Below are positions 60,655 to 64,000 of a DNA stretch of 64,000 nucleotides, piece by piece (position 1 is the first letter of the stretch; each line of letters starts with the position of its first letter). Below the pieces are notes generated by a model that saw only the letters and a program-made list of their open reading frames with translations, was not told the DNA's origin and did not search any database. A program made the translations under genes and the position numbers. The stretch covers positions 186,001 to 250,000 of the forward strand of contig NZ_LGKN01000006.1 in assembly GCF_001306175.1 (NCBI RefSeq). Reading direction: 5' to 3'. Origin of the DNA: Ardenticatena maritima. Its GTDB lineage: Bacteria > Chloroflexota > Anaerolineae > Ardenticatenales > Ardenticatenaceae.

Positions 60655-61523
60655 GGTTCTGTTTCCTCCTCGGTTTCGTCTTCTTCGGGCGTCATGCGCA
60701 ACCATGCGGCATAGACTTCGTCGCGCGGCCAGCCCGACAATCGCGCCACTTGCTTGACGGCGCGCGCCCCTGTGATGCCCTCGGCGGCGAGACGGCGCAA
60801 CGCTGTTTCGACTTGTTCGCGCGTCCACTGTTGCGGCTCGGTCGCCTCTTGCGGTGCGGCGCCTTCCACCACCAGCGTGATTTCGCCACGCGGCGGCGTT
60901 TCGCGCACCATGTTCACCGCCTCGGCGAGTGTACCGCGCCAAAAGGCTTCATGCAATTTGGTCAATTCGCGTGCGATGACAATGCGCCGCTCTCCGCCCA
61001 GCACGGCGACCATGTCGGCAAGGGTGGCCGCCAGGCGGTGCGGGGCTTCGTAGAAGATGAGCGTATGCGGCCAGTCCGCCAGGTCGCGCAGGCGTGCGCG
61101 GCGTTCTTCCGCCTTGCGGGGCAAGAAGCCAAAGAAGGCAAACGCCTCTGTGGGCAAGCCGCTCGCCACCAGCGCGGCAATCAGCGCCGACGGTCCCGGC
61201 ACCGGCGAGACGGTGTGGCCGGCTTGTACCGCCGCCTGCACCAATTCGGCGCCGGGGTCGCTGATGCCGGGCATGCCGGCGTCGGAGACGAGCGCCACGT
61301 CGCCGCGCGCCAGGGCGTCGAGAATGGCGGGGAGTTTGGTGAAGCGGTTGTGTTCGTGATAACTGGTGAGCGGCGTGTGAATGTCATAATGCGCCAAGAG
61401 TTTGCGCGTGTGGCGTGTATCTTCGGCGGCAATTAACTGCACCTCACGCAGAATGCGCAAGGCGCGCAAGGTGATATCTTCCAGATTGCCGATGGGTGTC
61501 CCGACAATGTAGAGCGTGCCCAC
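60651..61523 (-). CDS. rsmI: 16S rRNA (cytidine1402-2'-O)-methyltransferase
   Basis: A 290-residue tetrapyrrole-methylase-fold enzyme that 2'-O-methylates C1402 of 16S rRNA, the same base that RsmH (46701-47615) methylates at N4. LYIVGTPIGNLEDITLRAL, LIAAEDTRHTRKLL, ALVSDAGMPGISDPGAELV, PVPGPSALIAALVASG and IFYEAPHRL are typical. GTG start, three bases after the rtcB stop. C-terminal acidic tail. Confidence 0.95.
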   Translation of the reverse strand: MGTLYIVGTPIGNLEDITLRALRILREVQLIAAEDTRHTRKLLAHYDIHTPLTSYHEHNRFTKLPAILDALARGDVALVSDAGMPGISDPGAELVQAAVQAGHTVSPVPGPSALIAALVASGLPTEAFAFFGFLPRKAEERRARLRDLADWPHTLIFYEAPHRLAATLADMVAVLGGERRIVIARELTKLHEAFWRGTLAEAVNMVRETPPRGEITLVVEGAAPQEATEPQQWTREQVETALRRLAAEGITGARAVKQVARLSGWPRDEVYAAWLRMTPEEDETEEETEP

Positions 61524-61526
61524 ACC

Positions 61527-62975
61527 TCACCCCTTGATGACGGCGAGCGGTTCCAGCCGCGCCACTTTGCGGGCAATCCCCGCCTTTTCGACCACGTCCA
61601 CCACTTCGACCACATCTTTGTAAGCGAAGGGGGCTTCTTCCGACAAGCCGCGCAGACTGCCCGCCCGCACGACGATGCCGCGCTTTTCCAGTTGTTCGCG
61701 CAGGGTGTTGCCGCCAATGGCTTTGCGCGCCTGGCGGCGGCTCATGTGGCGACCAGCGCCGTGGCAACTACTGCCAAACGTGTGCAGCATGGCGTCATTC
61801 GTGCCGACCAGCACATAACTCGCCGTCCCCATAGAACCGGGCACGAGCACCGGTTGCCCGACATGGCGATAGTCGGCGGGCACTTCGGGGCGTCCTGGAC
61901 CAAACGCGCGGGTTGCACCTTTGCGGTGCACGCAGACCGTGCGCTGCTCGCCGTCAATTTCGTACTGCTCAATTTTGCCGATATTGTGCGCCACGTCGTA
62001 CACCTGGCGCACTTCCCACGGCAAGCCTTCACGCAAGAAGACATCCTCAAAGGCGCGGCGCACCTGGAACGCGAGCATTTGGCGGTTAGCAAAGGCAAAG
62101 TTCGCGCCGCACCGCATGGCGGCAAGGTAGTCGCGCCCTTCGGGCGTGTTGAGCGGCGCGCAGACCAGTTCACGGTCGGGGAGCACGATGCCGTATTTGT
62201 GGACGGCGCTCTGGAATGCGCGCACGTAGTCGGTGGCGATTTGGTGGCCATAACCGCGCGAACCGCAATGGATTTGCACCACCACTTGCCCTTCAAACAA
62301 CCCAAACGCCGCGGCGGCGGCGCCGTCGTAAATGGTGCGCACCACATCAACTTCCAGGAAGTGGTTGCCGGCGCCGAGTGTGCCCAACTGCTCACGCCCG
62401 CGATCACGCGCTTCTTTGCTCACCGCGCCGGGGTCGGCGCCTTCAATGCACCCACCTTCTTCGGTATGCAGCAAATCGTCCTCATCGGCATAGCCGTTTT
62501 TCAAGCACCAGCGCGCCCCTTCAACGGCCACCCGTTCGATTTCTTTCTTGGAAAGCGGGAAGTGCCCGCCACGCCCTACACCGCTGGGGCAATACTGGTA
62601 GAGCAAGGTCGCCAAATCTTCAAGATAGGGGCGGGCTTCGTCTTCGTGCAGGTCGGATGCCAGCAAGCGCACGCCGCAGTTGATGTCGTATCCAATCCCG
62701 CCCGGTGAGATGACGCCGTCGGGCAACGCCGTTGCCGCCACGCCGCCAATGGGGAAGCCGTAGCCCTGGTGAATATCCGGCATGGCGATGGCGTATTTTT
62801 GAATGCCGGGCAATGTGGCGACGTTGATGAGTTGTTCCAAACTGCGGTCGTGGAGCACCTCATCCAGCAAGGCTTCGCTGGCGTAGAGGCGTGCAGGAAC
62901 GCGCATATCGGCGCGGTAGTCGGCGGGAATTTCCCACAGGTATTCGCTCAGGCGCTGCAAATCACTTTTCCGCAT
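61527..62975 (-). CDS. rtcB: RNA-splicing ligase RtcB
   Basis: A 482-residue GTP/Mn-dependent ligase that joins 2',3'-cyclic phosphate or 3'-phosphate RNA ends to 5'-OH ends in tRNA or rRNA repair. [33 protein letters not shown] (metal Cys), [46 protein letters not shown] and the guanylated-His region [19 protein letters not shown] are all present. No RtcA is nearby. It lies 27 bp downstream of a CARF-like regulator gene, with AAGGGGGA before its ATG. Confidence 0.96.
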   Translation of the reverse strand: MRKSDLQRLSEYLWEIPADYRADMRVPARLYASEALLDEVLHDRSLEQLINVATLPGIQKYAIAMPDIHQGYGFPIGGVAATALPDGVISPGGIGYDINCGVRLLASDLHEDEARPYLEDLATLLYQYCPSGVGRGGHFPLSKKEIERVAVEGARWCLKNGYADEDDLLHTEEGGCIEGADPGAVSKEARDRGREQLGTLGAGNHFLEVDVVRTIYDGAAAAAFGLFEGQVVVQIHCGSRGYGHQIATDYVRAFQSAVHKYGIVLPDRELVCAPLNTPEGRDYLAAMRCGANFAFANRQMLAFQVRRAFEDVFLREGLPWEVRQVYDVAHNIGKIEQYEIDGEQRTVCVHRKGATRAFGPGRPEVPADYRHVGQPVLVPGSMGTASYVLVGTNDAMLHTFGSSCHGAGRHMSRRQARKAIGGNTLREQLEKRGIVVRAGSLRGLSEEAPFAYKDVVEVVDVVEKAGIARKVARLEPLAVIKG

Positions 62976-63002
62976 ACTTTCCCCCTTCTCAAAATCAGCC
63001 CT

Positions 63003-63896
63003 TCATTCCTGAATGCGCCACGTCACATACTCCTGACAAAAGACGCCAAAGTAATCCACCAGATGGTGGTAGCGCAAATCGTGGTCTTCCGGCAAGTTCC
63101 AGGCGTTGCGCACATGCTGGAAAATCTTGCGGCGGTGCGAGTTGACGGTGTTTTCCGAGAGATGCAACCGCGCCGCAATCTCCGCTGTGCTCAACCCTTG
63201 CGCATAGAGCACGAGGACATCGCGCTCGCGCTGTGTCAGCGCCTCCCACACCTGTTCACACCGTCGGCGCTCCACACTATCCAAAATGCTCCGCTGGCGG
63301 CGCAAAATCTCTGCGCTCGACTGGTCGTGCGCGGTTGTCGGCAATGGGAAGGTGCGCCCCAACGCCAGGAACGGCACTTCAACCAGATGCGCCCCATCTT
63401 CGGGACGCGGGTGCAACCGCCCTTCTTCCGCAACCGCCAGGCGCACCTCGCGCGGGGTGAAGACATGCCACACCTTGTCGGTCTGATGCAGGGTGAACAT
63501 GGCGGCGCTCAACGCCAACGCCCCCAACAAGCGGGGACCACCCGCCACCAGCAGATGCACGCGGCGATGCTGCGCCTTGTACGCCCTGAACAGGTCAACG
63601 AACGTGCGCCAAACGGCGTCGGCGTCTTCCGCGTTGGCAACAGCGCGCAACACGCGCCGCCCATCCGCCAGGGGGTGCGTGTGCAAGCGCATGGGATACC
63701 CGTTGTACAAACCATGCCGAAAGGCGTCCGCCAGCACGTCGAGCGAGCGCGCAATCCGCGGGTCTTCTTCTGACAGATGCACCAGCACGACGTCGGCGGG
63801 ATGAATGCCCGCCCGCAAAAACAAATCCAGCGCAAAGGTGATGACCTGTGGTTTGCCGCCGAGTGTGGCAATGAGGACGTCGCCGGGTTGTTGCAT
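63003..63896 (-). CDS. CRISPR ring-nuclease (NE0113/CARF-like) domain fused to a LuxR HTH
   Basis: A 297-residue putative regulator. Residues about 5-210 resemble the Cas_NE0113 family of CARF-like/ring-nuclease proteins: DVLIATLGGKPQVITFALDL, then VVLVHLSEEDPRIARSLDVL, VHLLVAGGPRLLGALALSAA and KVWHVFTPREV follow its motif order, though the usual AGGRKTM appears as AGGPRLL. Residues about 225-285 are a LuxR/GerE HTH (LTQRERDVLVLYAQGLST, AEIAARLHLSENTVNSHRRK). A C-terminal stretch (about 285-297 and the preceding HDLRYHHLVDYFG) follows. The gene is directly upstream of rtcB. RtcR of E. coli joins a CARF domain to a sigma54 activator; here a LuxR HTH replaces it. The ATG at 63896 with GGTGAG upstream is preferred. 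No CRISPR array is visible. Family call from memory of motifs. Confidence 0.72.
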   Translation of the reverse strand: MQQPGDVLIATLGGKPQVITFALDLFLRAGIHPADVVLVHLSEEDPRIARSLDVLADAFRHGLYNGYPMRLHTHPLADGRRVLRAVANAEDADAVWRTFVDLFRAYKAQHRRVHLLVAGGPRLLGALALSAAMFTLHQTDKVWHVFTPREVRLAVAEEGRLHPRPEDGAHLVEVPFLALGRTFPLPTTAHDQSSAEILRRQRSILDSVERRRCEQVWEALTQRERDVLVLYAQGLSTAEIAARLHLSENTVNSHRRKIFQHVRNAWNLPEDHDLRYHHLVDYFGVFCQEYVTWRIQE

Positions 63897-63919
63897 GGGT
63901 TCGCTCACCGCATTCGTGG

Positions 63920-63947
63920 TTGTCTTTTGGCGTGTATGTTGTAGCAT
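63920..63947 (+). promoter_or_regulatory. Candidate promoter of the gene at the right edge
   Basis: TTGTCT (63920-63925), 16-bp spacer, TAGCAT (63942-63947), overlapping the palindrome at 63933-63950. Confidence 0.4.
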
Positions 63948-63950
63948 ACA
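63933..63950. promoter_or_regulatory. Palindrome over the divergent promoters of the rtcB operon
   Basis: TGTATG-N6-CATACA, perfect 6-bp arms. It lies 37 bp before the start of the CARF-LuxR regulator and covers the -10 elements of both divergent promoters, so it is a candidate operator for that regulator. Confidence 0.5.
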
Positions 63951-63967
63951 GCGCGCAAAGTTGGCAA
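63938..63967 (-). promoter_or_regulatory. Candidate promoter of the CARF-LuxR/rtcB operon
   Basis: Minus-strand TTGCCA (63962-63967), 18-bp spacer, TACAAC (63938-63943), the -10 being inside the palindrome. Confidence 0.45.
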
Positions 63968-63988
63968 TCAGACCCACAGGAGCGAACG

Positions 63989-64000
63989 ATGCCGACGAAC
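63989..64000 (+). CDS. Start of a divergent gene cut by the window edge
   Basis: ATG preceded by AGGAG (63978-63982) at six bases. Only four codons (MPTN) are inside the window, so the product is unknown. Confidence 0.4.

Noticed and set aside
61692-63773. Two long plus-strand frames opposite rtcB and the CARF-LuxR gene
   Set aside because: The minus-strand proteins match known families along their full length; the plus-strand frames have no motif.
60000-64000. CRISPR array or cas genes near the NE0113-like protein
   Set aside because: No regularly spaced repeats and no cas1, cas2, cas10 or effector genes are visible; the domain appears outside a CRISPR locus.

Overview
The window reads as a contiguous piece of a chromosome from a GC-rich bacterium, most likely a member of the Chloroflexota (an Ardenticatenia/Anaerolineae-like lineage). 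The reasons are the gene repertoire and style: a complete dcw (division and cell wall) cluster, very large GAF-rich diguanylate cyclases, CHAT/SIR2/nSTAND proteins, lipoproteins with Pro/Thr-rich linkers, an encoded selenocysteine tRNA and sigma70-like promoters of the TTGACA or TTGCCA / TATACT type. The lineage is inferred from general knowledge, not from a database search.

Layout. 1-1758: a zinc-type Fur regulator and the start of a zinc-uptake lipoprotein (operon, minus strand) with a palindromic operator, divergent from a MoaD-MoaE fusion. 1764-9883 (minus): a 1368-residue membrane GAF-GGDEF protein, a 967-residue FAD/Fe-S 2-hydroxyacid oxidoreductase and type 2 isopentenyl diphosphate isomerase. 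10093-13707 (plus): gyrB and an arginine-decarboxylase-like enzyme, each with a hairpin terminator. 13752-20433 (minus): a three-gene accessory operon of CHAT-SIR2-like, SIR2-like-nSTAND-HEAT-membrane and FecR/SH3-like lipoprotein genes. 20627-23924 (plus): a class I amidotransferase, murI, a five-tRNA operon (Tyr, Lys, Arg-GCG, Leu, Val) and a pentapeptide-repeat protein. 23978-30502: a second giant GAF-GGDEF protein, a fused E1 alpha/beta 2-oxoacid dehydrogenase and a divergent sugar epimerase.

30582-48059 (minus) is one long, tightly packed dcw operon: mraZ, rsmH, ftsL-like, ftsI, murF, mraY, murD, ftsW, murG, a CvpA-like membrane gene, murC, a previously easy-to-miss 54-codon ORF, murB, ddl, ftsQ, ftsA, ftsZ. 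Many junctions are ATGA or TAATG overlaps. murE is not in the cluster. Its promoter is followed by three perfectly 10-bp-phased GTGGG repeats, the classic MraZ boxes.

48365-64000: an SLC13-type transporter and a small DUF4062-like protein (plus); a TetR regulator with an acyl-CoA dehydrogenase and a palindromic operator; an apparently untranslated, terminated transcript with an anti-Shine-Dalgarno-like stretch; a CnoX-like thioredoxin-TPR protein; tRNA-Sec; a 30-residue membrane microprotein; an SDR; an orphan IS630-type DNA-binding domain; a 7-TM protein; a reverse transsulfuration pair (CGL, CBS); and finally an operon of a CRISPR ring-nuclease/CARF-like domain fused to a LuxR HTH, rtcB, rsmI and a phosphoglucose/phosphomannose isomerase.

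The two most interesting systems are (i) 63003-62975, where a CARF-like (Cas_NE0113-like) sensor joined to a LuxR DNA-binding domain sits directly upstream of the RNA ligase gene rtcB, an apparent non-sigma54 counterpart of RtcR, with a palindrome spanning divergent promoters; and (ii) the CHAT-SIR2 / SIR2-STAND-membrane / lipoprotein operon, which has the architecture of a defence or regulated-cell-death module but with eroded SIR2 catalytic motifs.
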